From Gemmatimonas phototrophica (GTDB lineage: Bacteria > Gemmatimonadota > Gemmatimonadetes > Gemmatimonadales > Gemmatimonadaceae), in NCBI RefSeq assembly GCF_000695095.2, contig NZ_CP011454.1, positions 2,790,001-2,854,000 of the forward strand: a stretch of 64,000 bases of DNA, read 5' to 3'. The notes under the pieces are model-generated. The model searched no databases, was not told the origin of the DNA, and saw only the letters and a list, made by a program, of their open reading frames with translations. Within the stretch, counting starts at the first letter, position 1; each line of letters begins with the position of its first letter. The translations under genes and the position numbers were made by a program. Positions 1 to 9,700 of the stretch are shown here, in pieces.

Positions 1-1
1 T

Positions 2-1288
2 GCCGCTGCCGCGGTGTGGGCCGTTTCGGCGCCCGGCACGGTCATCTCCCAACTATCCCTCATGGTGACGTTGCTTGCCGGTGGACTGGCGCTACTCAGC
101 AACGCCAATCCCCTGCTGCCGTACGATGGCTACTTCGCGCTGAGCGATTGGCTGGAAATTCCCAATCTTCGCCAGCGCGCGCTGGGCTACTTCAACTGGT
201 TCTTCGCCACCACGATCCTCCGTCGCGAAGCCGAGGAGCCCGCCGTCACCGAACGAGAGCGCCGGATCTTTCTCTGGTACGGCGCGCTGGCGTCGCTGTA
301 TATCGCCATGGTCTACACCATTGCGCTGCGCTTCGTCGTTCGCTGGTCCTACCGGACGTTTGGTATCACCGTGGCAACCGCGCTGGTGGTGGTTCTCATG
401 ACATGGCAGCGCCATCGGTTGTTGGCCGCATGGACGGCTGTGCGCGCCGCCTGGCACGACTTCGCACGCCAGACGCTGCGCAGCCGCTTCGCGCTCATTC
501 CCGCCCCGCTTCGGGGATGGCGGGGCGGGGCGTTGGGCACGGCGCTGCTCATGCTGTTGCCATGGCCGCGCAATGTTGACGGCGAATGGAACGCGCGACC
601 GCTGGGCTATCGCGTCGTGACTGCCCAGACAGACGGTGTGATTACCGACGTACGCGTACGCGGCGGTGATATGGTGGTGGCCGGCGCCCCCATGCTGCAG
701 CTACTCAACCGCCAGACGGAACGCTCGCTCACACAAGCGACGTTCGATCGGGATTCGCTGCAGTTACAGGAGCAAGCCTCAGTGGCCGCACGCGCCGGCG
801 ACATCGCCACGCTGCAAGCGCGGTCACAAGCCGCCAGCGTACGTGCCGCCAACAGCCGGGCGGTTCAACGGCAATTGATCGTTCGCGCCACAACCACGGG
901 CACGGTACTCACGGAACAGCCAGCGTTGCTGATAGGCAAGCCGGTGACTGCCGGCACCCCCCTGCTTCACCTCGGCCGCAGCGATTCACTGGAAGTCCGG
1001 GTGCACTTTCGTGGTGCAGGTGCCGCTGCACTGCAACCTGGTCAACGCATCCGCCTGTATCTGGACGCGGATGCCGCGAGGCCCATCACCTCAACGGTGT
1101 CGCGGGTGAGCCTTGTTGGCACGCCCGAACATCCGGGGGCAACGGAAGCGCTTGTACACCTTCCGGCCTCAGGCGCCTGGCGCGCAGGCACGAATGGCCC
1201 CGCCAGGGTGCGCTTGCAAATGGGGACGATTGGTAGCGCGATGCTCTGGGCCATACGCAGCCGCCTGCGCCCCGACTTTCTGTTGTAG
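2..1288 (+). CDS. M50 (site-2) metalloprotease / HlyD-like fusion protein, 5'-truncated
   Basis: The frame is open from base 2, so the start lies off the window. The visible N-terminal part has membrane segments and the sequence NPLLPYDGY, which matches the NPxxxxDG motif that supplies the third zinc ligand of M50 peptidases; the HExxH motif would lie upstream. It continues LSDWLEIPNLRQRA, typical of 'putative peptide zinc metalloprotease' proteins of peptide-export systems. Further membrane segments follow, then from about residue 200 an HlyD-like barrel-sandwich half (GVITDVRVRGGDMVVAGAP) with a second half near residue 290. These proteins usually sit with ABC exporters or radical-SAM peptide clusters, but the relevant neighbours are off-window. 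The substrate is unknown. Family is fairly sure; role is inferred. Confidence 0.75.
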   Translation, partial: AAAAVWAVSAPGTVISQLSLMVTLLAGGLALLSNANPLLPYDGYFALSDWLEIPNLRQRALGYFNWFFATTILRREAEEPAVTERERRIFLWYGALASLYIAMVYTIALRFVVRWSYRTFGITVATALVVVLMTWQRHRLLAAWTAVRAAWHDFARQTLRSRFALIPAPLRGWRGGALGTALLMLLPWPRNVDGEWNARPLGYRVVTAQTDGVITDVRVRGGDMVVAGAPMLQLLNRQTERSLTQATFDRDSLQLQEQASVAARAGDIATLQARSQAASVRAANSRAVQRQLIVRATTTGTVLTEQPALLIGKPVTAGTPLLHLGRSDSLEVRVHFRGAGAAALQPGQRIRLYLDADAARPITSTVSRVSLVGTPEHPGATEALVHLPASGAWRAGTNGPARVRLQMGTIGSAMLWAIRSRLRPDFLL

Positions 1289-1299
1289 CGGCCGTCGAA

Positions 1300-1809
1300 T
1301 CAGAGGGCGTCGCGGCTGCTGTCGACCGTTTCTTCAAACACCCCGACGTTGCGATTCTTCGCCACGTTATCCGCAGTGAAGTACCGGCCGTTCATGGCGA
1401 TGTATACGCCCGGCGGCAACGTCTGCACGAAACTGAGAGCGCTGCCCAGGTTGAACAGCCCGTCAGAACTGCCAAAGGCATACGGCACCATGGCGCCGGT
1501 CAGCACAATCGTCTTGTCTGGCAGCTCCGCGGCCAGCACCCGGGCCGTGTCCACCATGGTATCGGTCCCGTGCGTGATCACGATCTGAGACTCGGTCGCC
1601 GCTTGGCACGCCTGCACGATCTGCAACCGGTGCGCCTCTTTCATTTCGAGGCTGTCGATCATCATCAGAACGTCCACGGACACATCAATCATGCAGCGCC
1701 CTCGACGCAGCATTTCCGGGAGATGTGTGGCGTCGAAGTGCAGCGTGCCGGTGAGTTCGTCGTACTCCTTGTCGAACGTGCCACCTGTCACGAAAACCCG
1801 TACGCTCAT
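1300..1809 (-). CDS. Short asparaginase-like protein (N-terminal domain only)
   Basis: A 169-residue protein with the hallmarks of the type I/II L-asparaginase N-terminal domain: TGGTFDK at residues 8-14, HGTDTM with the catalytic-type Thr-Asp, and TGAMVPYAFGSSDG. Full asparaginases are about 330 residues, so the C-terminal domain is absent. It ends naturally rather than by frameshift, and similar single-domain proteins are known in other bacteria. Its ATG overlaps the trmD stop by 4 bases, so it is probably co-translated as the last gene of the rpsP-rimM-trmD operon. Substrate and even catalytic competence are uncertain; family assignment is good. Confidence 0.8.
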   Translation of the reverse strand: MSVRVFVTGGTFDKEYDELTGTLHFDATHLPEMLRRGRCMIDVSVDVLMMIDSLEMKEAHRLQIVQACQAATESQIVITHGTDTMVDTARVLAAELPDKTIVLTGAMVPYAFGSSDGLFNLGSALSFVQTLPPGVYIAMNGRYFTADNVAKNRNVGVFEETVDSSRDAL

Positions 1810-2651
1810 GAGGCCTCCCCGGTCGTGCCGCTCTCGCGACGCGCGGCGGCCTCGGCCCGCGCCTTGGCCCGCGCCTTGGCGGCCTTTTCACGGGCCTTCT
1901 TTTCTGCCTTCTGCGTGGCGATCCGTTCCGCGGCAGCAATCACCGCCTCGCGTTCAGCAACCTGCGCTTCGCGTACCGCCCACTCCGCGCGATCGCGGGC
2001 TTCCGCGTCCCGGGTGCGCTGCAGACTCTCGGACTCGCGCCAGGCCGAAACCTTGGCATGGTCACCGCTCATGAGCACGTCGGGCACCGTATGCCCGCGA
2101 TACTCTGCCGGCCGCGTATAGCTGGGCGCGCTGATCCCGCGATCAAAGAACGAATCGGTGCGCGCACTCTCCAGATCGCTCATGGCCCCCGGCAACAGCC
2201 GAACCGTGGCGTCCACGATGGCCAGCGCGGCCGGCTCACCCCCACTCAGCACAAAATCGCCGAGCGACAACTCCTCGGTGGCCAAATGGGTGGCGACGCG
2301 CTCGTCGATATCCTTGTAGTGGCCACAGAGCAGCGTGAGTTCGGTGCCTGCGGCAAAGCGCATGGCATCGGCGTGCGCAAAGCGCCGCCCGCGCGGGGAG
2401 AGCAGCACGATGGGCGATGTGGCACCCACCGACTCCACGGCCTCGAAAAACGGGCCGGGCTTCATCACCATCCCTGGTCCACCACCGAACGGATAGTCAT
2501 CGACGGTGCGATGGCGATCGTACGTGAATGCCCGCAGGTCCACGAGATTGTACGTCACCCCCCCGGCCGCGGCGGCCTTGGCCGGAATACTCAGCGACAG
2601 GGGCCCCGCAAAAAACTCGGGGAAGATGGTGACGATGTTGATGCGCAGCAT
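1806..2651 (-). CDS. trmD: tRNA (guanine37-N1)-methyltransferase with C-terminal helical extension
   Basis: TrmD methylates G37 of tRNAs using S-adenosylmethionine and prevents frameshifting. The start at 2651 gives MLRINIVTIFPEFF, the standard TrmD N-terminus; an upstream in-frame start would overlap rimM. Family motifs are clear: YPFGGGPGMVMKP, SPRGRRF, LCGHYKDIDERV, and GDFVLSGGEPAAL in the knotted SAM-binding region. The usual family C-terminus is replaced from about residue 215 by some 60 residues rich in Ala, Lys, Arg and Glu, predicted as a long charged helix; total 281 residues versus about 240-255 in the family. It follows rimM by 31 bases, the conserved gene order. Confidence 0.95.
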   Translation of the reverse strand: MLRINIVTIFPEFFAGPLSLSIPAKAAAAGGVTYNLVDLRAFTYDRHRTVDDYPFGGGPGMVMKPGPFFEAVESVGATSPIVLLSPRGRRFAHADAMRFAAGTELTLLCGHYKDIDERVATHLATEELSLGDFVLSGGEPAALAIVDATVRLLPGAMSDLESARTDSFFDRGISAPSYTRPAEYRGHTVPDVLMSGDHAKVSAWRESESLQRTRDAEARDRAEWAVREAQVAEREAVIAAAERIATQKAEKKAREKAAKARAKARAEAAARRESGTTGEAS

Positions 2652-2682
2652 GCGCGTCCGGGTAAGATCGAAAGGGCGACGA

Positions 2683-3213
2683 TCAGTCAAACAGGCCGTC
2701 GAGCGGCGCAAAGACGATCGTGCGGGTCGTATCGTCTACAGAGAGCACGAGTTCGTCCGTCCAGGGGACCAGTGGCCGCCCCGTCGGGGTCTCCACCTCC
2801 AGAATGTACCCCTGTGGCGCGTCGTACACGTCGCGCACGTGCCCCACGAGCCCCTGCCCCTCCACTTCCACACGCATGCCGATGAGATCGCCAATGTAGA
2901 TCTCGTCGTCATCCGCTTCCGGCAACACACTGGGGTCCGCGAGGAGGTACCGGCCGCGCCAGCCGTCGGCGATATCGCGGTCGGTGAGTTCGCGGACGCG
3001 GACCAGCCACTCCTTGTTCATGGGGCGACCGTCTTCGACGTGCAGCGGTTGGGCCTCGCCACCGGCAACAAGGTTCCCTTCGCGGTCGCCGGGATAAAGC
3101 AGTGCGCCGGACGCGAAAACCGCGTCCGGCGCATCGGTCAGCGACTCGACGGCCCAGGCGCCGCGCACACCATGCGCGCGACGTACCCGGCCGACGACGA
3201 TGAACTCGGCCAG
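2683..3213 (-). CDS. rimM: Ribosome maturation factor RimM
   Basis: RimM binds S19 and assists maturation of the 30S head. The conserved N-terminus FIVVGRVRRAHGVRGAW and the C-terminal PRC-barrel with LIGMRVEVEGQ and PLVPWTDELVL are visible. No ATG or GTG lies at the expected start. A CTG at 3213, one base after the rpsP stop, would give L-AEFIVVG, the length expected for the family (176 residues). An ATG at 3279 would instead add about 22 residues from inside the rpsP frame. I chose the CTG, which would be translationally coupled to rpsP, but the start is uncertain. Confidence 0.88.
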   Translation of the reverse strand: MAEFIVVGRVRRAHGVRGAWAVESLTDAPDAVFASGALLYPGDREGNLVAGGEAQPLHVEDGRPMNKEWLVRVRELTDRDIADGWRGRYLLADPSVLPEADDDEIYIGDLIGMRVEVEGQGLVGHVRDVYDAPQGYILEVETPTGRPLVPWTDELVLSVDDTTRTIVFAPLDGLFD

Positions 3214-3214
3214 C

Positions 3215-3529
3215 TTAGGCCTCGCCGGTGGGCATGGCCACGGCGGCTGCCTGCAGCTTGCTGGCAAGACGCGCCTCATGACGGGCCTTGAGCACACCCG
3301 CGCGACGGAGCAGCGAACGGACCGTGTCCGTGGGCTGGGCGCCGACATTGAGCCAATAGTTCACGCGCTCAACCTGCAGGTTGATGGCGTTCTCGCCACC
3401 ACGCGGCTGGTACTGCCCGAGGATCTCGATAAAACGGCCGTCACGCGGCGCCTGCGAATCGGCAACCACGATACGGTACATGGGGGTCTTTTTACGGCCT
3501 TCACGGCGCAGGCGGATCTTTACGGCCAT
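3215..3529 (-). CDS. rpsP: 30S ribosomal protein S16
   Basis: A 104-residue protein with the S16 signature: [20 protein letters not shown] followed by [15 protein letters not shown] and LGQYQPR. It is first in the rpsP-rimM-trmD operon, whose promoter should lie in the roughly 230 bases shared with the divergent gamma-glutamyltransferase gene. The C-terminal 20 residues are an Ala-rich tail, common in S16. Confidence 0.97.
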   Translation of the reverse strand: MAVKIRLRREGRKKTPMYRIVVADSQAPRDGRFIEILGQYQPRGGENAINLQVERVNYWLNVGAQPTDTVRSLLRRAGVLKARHEARLASKLQAAAVAMPTGEA

Positions 3530-3761
3530 TGGAGTCTCTTGAGCAGGTGGTTCAGCGCTGGCGTGGCGTTCCGGCTACCGCGCCTTCCGGGCTCATCGCA
3601 TAACCGGCGTTTCCGGCCTGCACCCAGGCGCCCCGATTGGGGCAGCCTTGGAAGATAACCACAGCAGGGGTTGGGATTCAAGCCGCCCTGTATCGCAGCG
3701 CCTCCCCACCACCAGGCGTACAATAAGCAGACCATCCGTACGTGGACCTCTGCCCAGCCCC

Positions 3762-5486
3762 ATGCCCGTCGCCTACCGCTCGAACCGCCTCTTTGCTGCC
3801 GCGCTGGCCACGGCGACCCTGCTTGTGCCCGCGCTGGGGGCCCAGCCCGCGCCCAAGCCCGCCAGCGCCGTTGAAAGCGCCAATGGCATGGTGGTCTCCG
3901 CCAGCACCATTGCCAGCCAGGTAGGCCGGGACGTGCTGGCCAATGGTGGCAATGCCGTGGACGCCGCCATTGCCACCGGATTCGCCCTGGCCGTGACATA
4001 CCCAACGGCGGGCAATATTGGCGGCGGCGGGTTCATGGTGATCCGCTTTCCCGACGGCCGGGCGACCACCATTGATTTCCGGGAGCGGGCGCCCGTAGCG
4101 GCCACTCCTTCCATGTTCACCGACAGCACCGGCAATTACTCGGCTCGCCTTCACCACGGGTCGCACAAGGCGGTGGGGGTGCCGGGCACCGTTGCCGGTT
4201 TCGACCTCGCACACCAGAAGTACGGCAAGGTGACCTGGGCCAAACTGGTGGATCCCGCAGCCCGCATGGCCGATACCGGATTCATGGTCCCTGTTGGACT
4301 CGCCGCCTCGCTGGGCAGCCCACGGTTACAGGAACGCCTCGCGGCGTATCCCGCCACCATGGCGGCGTACTATCGGGCCGGCAAACCGTACGCCGCCGGT
4401 GAGCGCATGGTGCTGTCAGACCTTGGCAACACCCTGAGCCGCATTCGCGACCTGCGCCGGGACGGGTTTTACAAAGGCACCACGGCGCATCTCATCACGG
4501 CCGAAATGCGGAAAAACGGGGGGCTCATAACGGAGCAGGATCTCCTCGCGTACGAAGCAAAGGAACGCGCGCCGGTTCGGGGTATTTTCAAGGGCTACGA
4601 CGTCATCACCATGCCTCCGCCAAGCAGCGGCGGCGTGGCCATGATTGAGATGCTCAACATCCTGGAAGGACTCGACCTGAAGGGAGCCGGCCACAATTCT
4701 CCGCAATACGTGCACTGGCTGGCCGAGAGCATGCGCCGCGCCTTCCGCGACCGAGCCATTCACCTGGGCGATCCGGATTTCACGAAGCCGCCCGTTGACC
4801 GGCTCACCAGCAAGGCCTACGGCACACGGCTCCGCAGCACCATCGACGCCAACAAGGCGTCGCCGTCGTCCCCTGCCGATGTGACCCAGGGCTACGAAAG
4901 CGACGAAACCACGCACTACTCCGTGGTGGACAAAGATGGGCTGGCCGTCTCGGTGACCTACACCCTCGAAGCCGGTTACGGACTTGGTGCGGTGGTGGAA
5001 GGGGCCGGTTTCCTGTTGAACAACGAGATGGGAGACTTCAACGGCAAACCCGGACTGACGGACAGCACGGGTCTCATTGGCACCGCCCCCAATGTGGCGT
5101 CTCCCGGTAAGCGGATGCTCTCCAGCATGTCGCCGACCATTGTGGCCAAAGACGGCAAGCTCGTGGCGGTCGTGGGGAGCCCCGGTGGGCGCACCATCAT
5201 CAATACCGTGTTGCAGGTGGTGCTCAATCTGATCGCGTTCGACATGCCGGCCCAACTGGCCGTGAACGCACCGCGCCTGCACCATCAGTGGCTCCCCAAT
5301 GCCATTACGGTGGAGCGCGAGGGATTTGACGCCGCCACCCTCGACGCCCTGCGCGCCAAGGGCCATGTGGTGCGAATAGGCTCCCAGCAGGGCACGGCCC
5401 ATTCCATCGTGATCGATGCGCGCACTGGCAAGAAACTGGGCGCTGCCGACCCCCGCGATCGTGATGCCGGGGCCATTGGGCACTGA
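3762..5486 (+). CDS. ggt: Gamma-glutamyltransferase (secreted)
   Basis: Cleaves or transfers the gamma-glutamyl group of glutathione and related compounds; an N-terminal nucleophile hydrolase that autoprocesses into two subunits. Starting at 3762 gives a signal peptide (MPVAYRSNRLFAAALATATL, ending around ALGAQP); the longer upstream frame is arginine-rich and unlikely. The family region GNAVDAAIATGFALAVTYP and GNIGGGGFMVI are present, and DETTHYSVVD holds the autocatalytic/nucleophilic Thr of the small subunit, with GSPGGRTI for the oxyanion region. 574 residues, normal length. Predicted periplasmic. It stands alone, with a bidirectional terminator after it. Confidence 0.95.
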   Translation: MPVAYRSNRLFAAALATATLLVPALGAQPAPKPASAVESANGMVVSASTIASQVGRDVLANGGNAVDAAIATGFALAVTYPTAGNIGGGGFMVIRFPDGRATTIDFRERAPVAATPSMFTDSTGNYSARLHHGSHKAVGVPGTVAGFDLAHQKYGKVTWAKLVDPAARMADTGFMVPVGLAASLGSPRLQERLAAYPATMAAYYRAGKPYAAGERMVLSDLGNTLSRIRDLRRDGFYKGTTAHLITAEMRKNGGLITEQDLLAYEAKERAPVRGIFKGYDVITMPPPSSGGVAMIEMLNILEGLDLKGAGHNSPQYVHWLAESMRRAFRDRAIHLGDPDFTKPPVDRLTSKAYGTRLRSTIDANKASPSSPADVTQGYESDETTHYSVVDKDGLAVSVTYTLEAGYGLGAVVEGAGFLLNNEMGDFNGKPGLTDSTGLIGTAPNVASPGKRMLSSMSPTIVAKDGKLVAVVGSPGGRTIINTVLQVVLNLIAFDMPAQLAVNAPRLHHQWLPNAITVEREGFDAATLDALRAKGHVVRIGSQQGTAHSIVIDARTGKKLGAADPRDRDAGAIGH

Positions 5487-5506
5487 ACGTCCGTACCGGA
5501 AAAGCA

Positions 5507-5539
5507 CAAAGGGCACGGGGATCTTTCCCGTGCCCTTTG
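5507..5539. terminator. Bidirectional intrinsic terminator between ggt and the DUF2911 gene
   Basis: A perfect 13-bp inverted repeat: CAAAGGGCACGGG at 5507-5519 pairs with 5527-5539 across a 7-base loop. Stem ends are A/T rich on both sides, so it can serve both convergent genes. Confidence 0.85.
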
Positions 5540-5572
5540 TCATGCATCACACTCGCAGTGCGAGTGCGCCAC

Positions 5573-6151
5573 TTACTTGGCGGTAAACGCCGCGGTGGCC
5601 TTGTACGTGTCCCACATCACCACGATCTCGCCGCCCTTCCCGGCCGGCTTGACCTGAATTTCCATCTTTTCCACGACCGCGTTGTTGCTCGTAACCGTCA
5701 TGGGAATGCGCAGCAGGTCCTGCTTGGCGTCATAGGCAGTGCCCCACTGCTTGGTCTGCTTGTTCACGATCAGTTCCCACTTGCCGTTCTCTTCGAGCTT
5801 CGTGAACAGCGTGTAGGTGCCGGCCGGAACGACCTTGCCACCAAAGTCGAGTGTCTTGCTTGTGGTGAAATGCGTGGCCTCGTTGGCACCCGTGCGCCAC
5901 ACCATGCCCCACTTCATGTCGCCAAGGCCGTTGAACAGCACGCGGCCGCGCTTGGACGGGCGGCCGTAGTTCACGTTGATCTCAGCGCCGGCAATCGTGG
6001 CCTTGACCGAGTCACGCGGCGAGGCCGGCGCCTTCTGGCCACCGCCCATTTGCATATTACCCATGGCGCCCTGTGCAGCGGCCGATACGGAGAACACCGA
6101 AACAGCAGCAAGCGCAGCGGCGCCGCGAACCAGCGAGCGGGAGATCGTCAT
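5573..6151 (-). CDS. DUF2911 domain secreted protein
   Basis: 192 residues with a signal peptide (MTISRSLVRGAAALAAVSVF, cleaved around SAAAQG). The body matches DUF2911: SPRDSVKATIAGAEINVNYGRPSKRGR, then GMVWRTGANEATHF, VPAGTYTLFT and WELIVNKQTKQWG. The family is common in Bacteroidota and Gemmatimonadota, exported, and has no established biochemical role. The reading frame sits between two hairpins and is likely monocistronic. Confidence 0.88.
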   Translation of the reverse strand: MTISRSLVRGAAALAAVSVFSVSAAAQGAMGNMQMGGGQKAPASPRDSVKATIAGAEINVNYGRPSKRGRVLFNGLGDMKWGMVWRTGANEATHFTTSKTLDFGGKVVPAGTYTLFTKLEENGKWELIVNKQTKQWGTAYDAKQDLLRIPMTVTSNNAVVEKMEIQVKPAGKGGEIVVMWDTYKATAAFTAK

Positions 6152-6184
6152 ATCTGAGGTCTTGGGTCTGGAAGGAAACAGGAC

Positions 6185-6209
6185 GGGCGGCGTCTGTTGG
6201 ACGCCGCCC
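6185..6209 (-). terminator. Hairpin downstream of the TerB-like gene
   Basis: Perfect 10-bp stem: GGGCGGCGTC at 6185-6194 pairs with 6200-6209 across a 5-base loop. It lies between the end of the TerB-like gene (6273) and the DUF2911 start (6151), so it probably ends minus-strand transcription from upstream. The T-tract is weak. Confidence 0.6.
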
Positions 6210-6272
6210 GAATTCTAGCACCACTGGCAAGCCGGAAGTTCCCGGCGCCCCTGCAGTCACCGGGCTCGCCGC

Positions 6273-6722
6273 CTACTCCACCTTCCGGCGCGCCTGCGAC
6301 AAAAATGCCGGTTCCAGCTCCAGCAGGTTGGCCAGCTTGCGGATCAGATACGCCTCCTGATCATCAAAATCCCCATCCGCCAACACGACCTGCCACATCA
6401 GTTCGGCGAGGACGATCCGCTGCGCGACGTCGTACTCCTTGACCACCTGGCGGGTGAAGACAAAGTGGTCCACCGCATCGCGGTTGGCGGCAGCGGCTTC
6501 GGCGAGCAGTACCTGCGCACCGGCCGCATCCACGCCGAAATGCCGTTGCAGAATGTCCACGATGCGGCGCTGTTCCGCATCCGAGAAGTTGCCGTCGGCA
6601 CAGGCCAGCTCCACCAGGAGGGCACAGGCGGCAATACGCACATCATGAGGATGTACCCGCGAATGCGCCCCCGGAGTCCCGGGGACGCTGTCGCTGACCA
6701 ACCGCCGTAACGTATCGAACAT
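6273..6722 (-). CDS. TerB-family protein
   Basis: 149-residue all-helical protein with the TerB/DjlA-like acidic metal-binding repeats: LACADGNFSDAEQRRI near residue 40 and VVLADGDFDDQEAYLI near residue 115. TerB-like domains bind divalent cations in tellurite-resistance and stress proteins, but isolated copies have no defined function. No signal peptide, so cytoplasmic. It starts 18 bases after the stop of the sortilin-like gene and is probably co-transcribed with it; the functional link is unclear. Confidence 0.8.
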   Translation of the reverse strand: MFDTLRRLVSDSVPGTPGAHSRVHPHDVRIAACALLVELACADGNFSDAEQRRIVDILQRHFGVDAAGAQVLLAEAAAANRDAVDHFVFTRQVVKEYDVAQRIVLAELMWQVVLADGDFDDQEAYLIRKLANLLELEPAFLSQARRKVE

Positions 6723-6740
6723 GTGTAAGGGTATGTGGTG

Positions 6741-9700
6741 TTACATGCGGCGCTGCGGCCCGATGGCCCGATCCAGCTTGGCCTTCACCGCTTCCAGTTC
6801 CTGTCGCAACACAGTGTACCGCTCCAGAGCATCCTGACCAACCTTCTGGTCAGCCCGGGCGGTCATGCCTGCTAGATAGGTAATGTGTGCCTGCAGCCCC
6901 GGCTTGCCGTACCGGATGGGCTGCGTGTTCACCACCTCACTCACTTCCTTCACCTGACGGGCCGTATCCGCTGCCGCACCAGTGGCGCCCTTGTACTTCT
7001 GCTCCGCCGTGCGCACGCGGGCCAGCAACGCGTTCACGTCGGCCACCATGTCGCGCATCTTCACGTTGTGTGCGAACTGCGCCTGCAGATCGGCTTCCGT
7101 GGTGCCATCGGCGGCGAGACGCGGGTCAATACGCACCCGCAGCGGTACACTCTGGGTCTGCCCCGCCACGGTAATGCGGGCCGTGTATTGTCCCGGAGGC
7201 GCGCCCAGTCCGTTCTGGTGCTGCACGTTCCACACGAACCGGTTCATCCCGACGTTCTTCGTGACCAGGTTGAGCGTTGGGCCCGACGCCATGGCCGCGA
7301 CACCGCCACGGCCCGCCATCATAGACTCATCCGGATCGTCATCAGCTCCGCGACGGCGCGGCGGCTGTACCGGGACCACGCCACTCTTGAAACTGTTGAC
7401 CGTCTTCCCGGCCGCATCGAGAATCTCAATGCGCACCGTGTCCGCCGGGGCACTGGACAGATAGTAATCCACGGTGGGGCCGAGGTACGACTGCCCAACA
7501 TTGGTCCGGTACCCGTCTCGCGGACGGAATACGGTGAGCGCAGCGCTCGCCGTGGTGGGGCCGATCTGCTGCAGCGGCGCAATGTTGTCCAGAATCCAGG
7601 CGGCACGTCCCTGCGTGGCAATGACCAGATCGCCCTTGTGTACCCGGATGTCGTTGATGGGAATGATGGGCATGTTCAGGTTGAACGGCTGCCAGTGCCC
7701 ACCATTATCGAACGACACGTACAAGCCGAATTCCGTGCCGGCATACAACAGCCCTTCCCGCACCGGATCTTCGCGAACGACACGCACCGGTACATCGGCG
7801 GCAATGCCATTCGTCCCGTCGGTCAGCAGCTTCCACGTCTTGCCGTAATCGTTGGTGAGATAGATGTACGGCTTGTAGTCACCCAGCAGGTAGCGGTAGG
7901 TGGCGTAGTACGCCGAACCCTTGCGATGCGGCGAGGCATCAATCCACGCCACGCGGCCACCATCACCCAGCCCCTTGGGCGTGATGCGCGTCCACGTCTT
8001 CCCATCGTCGCGCGTCACCGAGAAGGGGCCGTCATTCGAGCCCGTCCAGATCACGCCCTTTTCGAGCGACGACTCGGTAATGGCGTACAGCGTGCTGTAG
8101 AACTCTTCACCCGTCACGTCGCGCGTGATGGGCTGGCCGCTGCCGCCCTGGCAGCACTTGGGGAAGGCGGTCAGGTCGGGCGAAATCTTTTCCCACGACG
8201 CGCCGTTGTTGCGCGTGCGGTGCAGGTACTGCGACCCGTAGTACAGCACCTTGGGGTCATGCGGCGACGTCGCCATGGGCGTGGTGCGCTGCATGCGGAA
8301 AATGAGATCGCCGCCATCGTTGCCATACAGCGACTGCGCGCCAATCCAGTAATTCTTGGTCACGCCCGCCTTCATGTTCATAACGGCATACTGCCCCTTG
8401 CAGTTGCCATGCACGATGTTCTCGTCGCTCGGATGCGGAATGATCGGGCCCGTTTCACACCCCGGTCCCACCCGCACCGATGCCATGTTGAACACGTTGT
8501 TCAGACTCGGCACGATGTACGTGCTGTTGTCCTGCTGCGCCATGTACAGGTTGTACGGGAACGCATTGTCGAGCCACACCCCGTAGAACTCGGCCGTGGG
8601 CTGAATGTCCTGCGAGCTCCACGTCTTGCCGCCGTCAAACGACACGTTGGCGCCGCCGTCGTTCGACTGCACCATCGTGTTCGAATTGTTCGGATTGATC
8701 CAGATATCGTGATTGTCACCGTGCGGCGTACGGAACGGCGTGACCGTCTTGCCACCATCGGTGCTCTTGTAGAACGTTTCCGCACCCGCGAACACCACGT
8801 CGGCGTTGTTCGGGTCGGTGCCCAGCGAGGTGTAGTAGAACGGACGGGTAATGAGCCCCGGCGTGCTGTTCACCATCTGCCAGCTGGCGCCGGCGTCGTC
8901 GCTGCGATACAAGCCGCCCCCCGGCAGCGCTTCCACCAGCGCATACAAGCGGTTGGGGTTGGCAGCGGTCACGCCGATGTTGCCCTTGCCGATGAGTTCA
9001 TTCGGCAGGCCATTACCGCGCAGGTTCTGCCAGGTCTCGCCGCCGTCGGTGCTCTTGTAGAAGCCCCCTTCGCGCGATCCGGAAATGATCGACCACGGCT
9101 TGCGCTCAATGCGGTTCATCCAGGCAAAGACCACATTGGGGTTGCCCGGCTGGAGCTCCACGTCCATGGCGCCCGTGCTGTCGCTCACGTACAGCGTCTT
9201 CTTCCAGGTCTTGCCACCGTCGGTGGTCTTGAAAACGCCGCGGTCGTTGTTGGGCTTGAAGATGTCGCCATAGGCGGCCACCCACACGATGTCCGGATTG
9301 GTGGGGTGAATACGCACCGCGCCGATCTGGCCGGCGTTGTAGAGCCCGCGGAATTCCCAGCTCTTGCCCGCATCGCCGGAGCGGTAGATGCCACGACCGG
9401 TGGAGACATTGGAGCGGACACCGTCCGACCCGGTGCCCAGCCAGATCACATTGGGATCGCTGTCGGCCACGGCCACGGAGCCCATGGATCCAACCGGGAC
9501 CTTATGGTCCGTGATGGGTTCCCAGCTTTCCCCGCCGTTGGTGGTGCGCCACAGGCCACCGCTCGCCACGCCCATGTAGAACGTCTTGGGCTGTGACGGG
9601 ACGCCGGTCACCGTCGTGACTCGACCGCCCCTGGAGTGACCAACCAAGCGATACGACAGCCCCTGGAACTGGGCAGGATCAACCGACGCCATGAAGGGCG

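Noticed and set aside
6885-9596. 903-residue open frame on the plus strand
   Set aside because: Antisense shadow of the sortilin-like gene; His/Arg-rich composition without domains.
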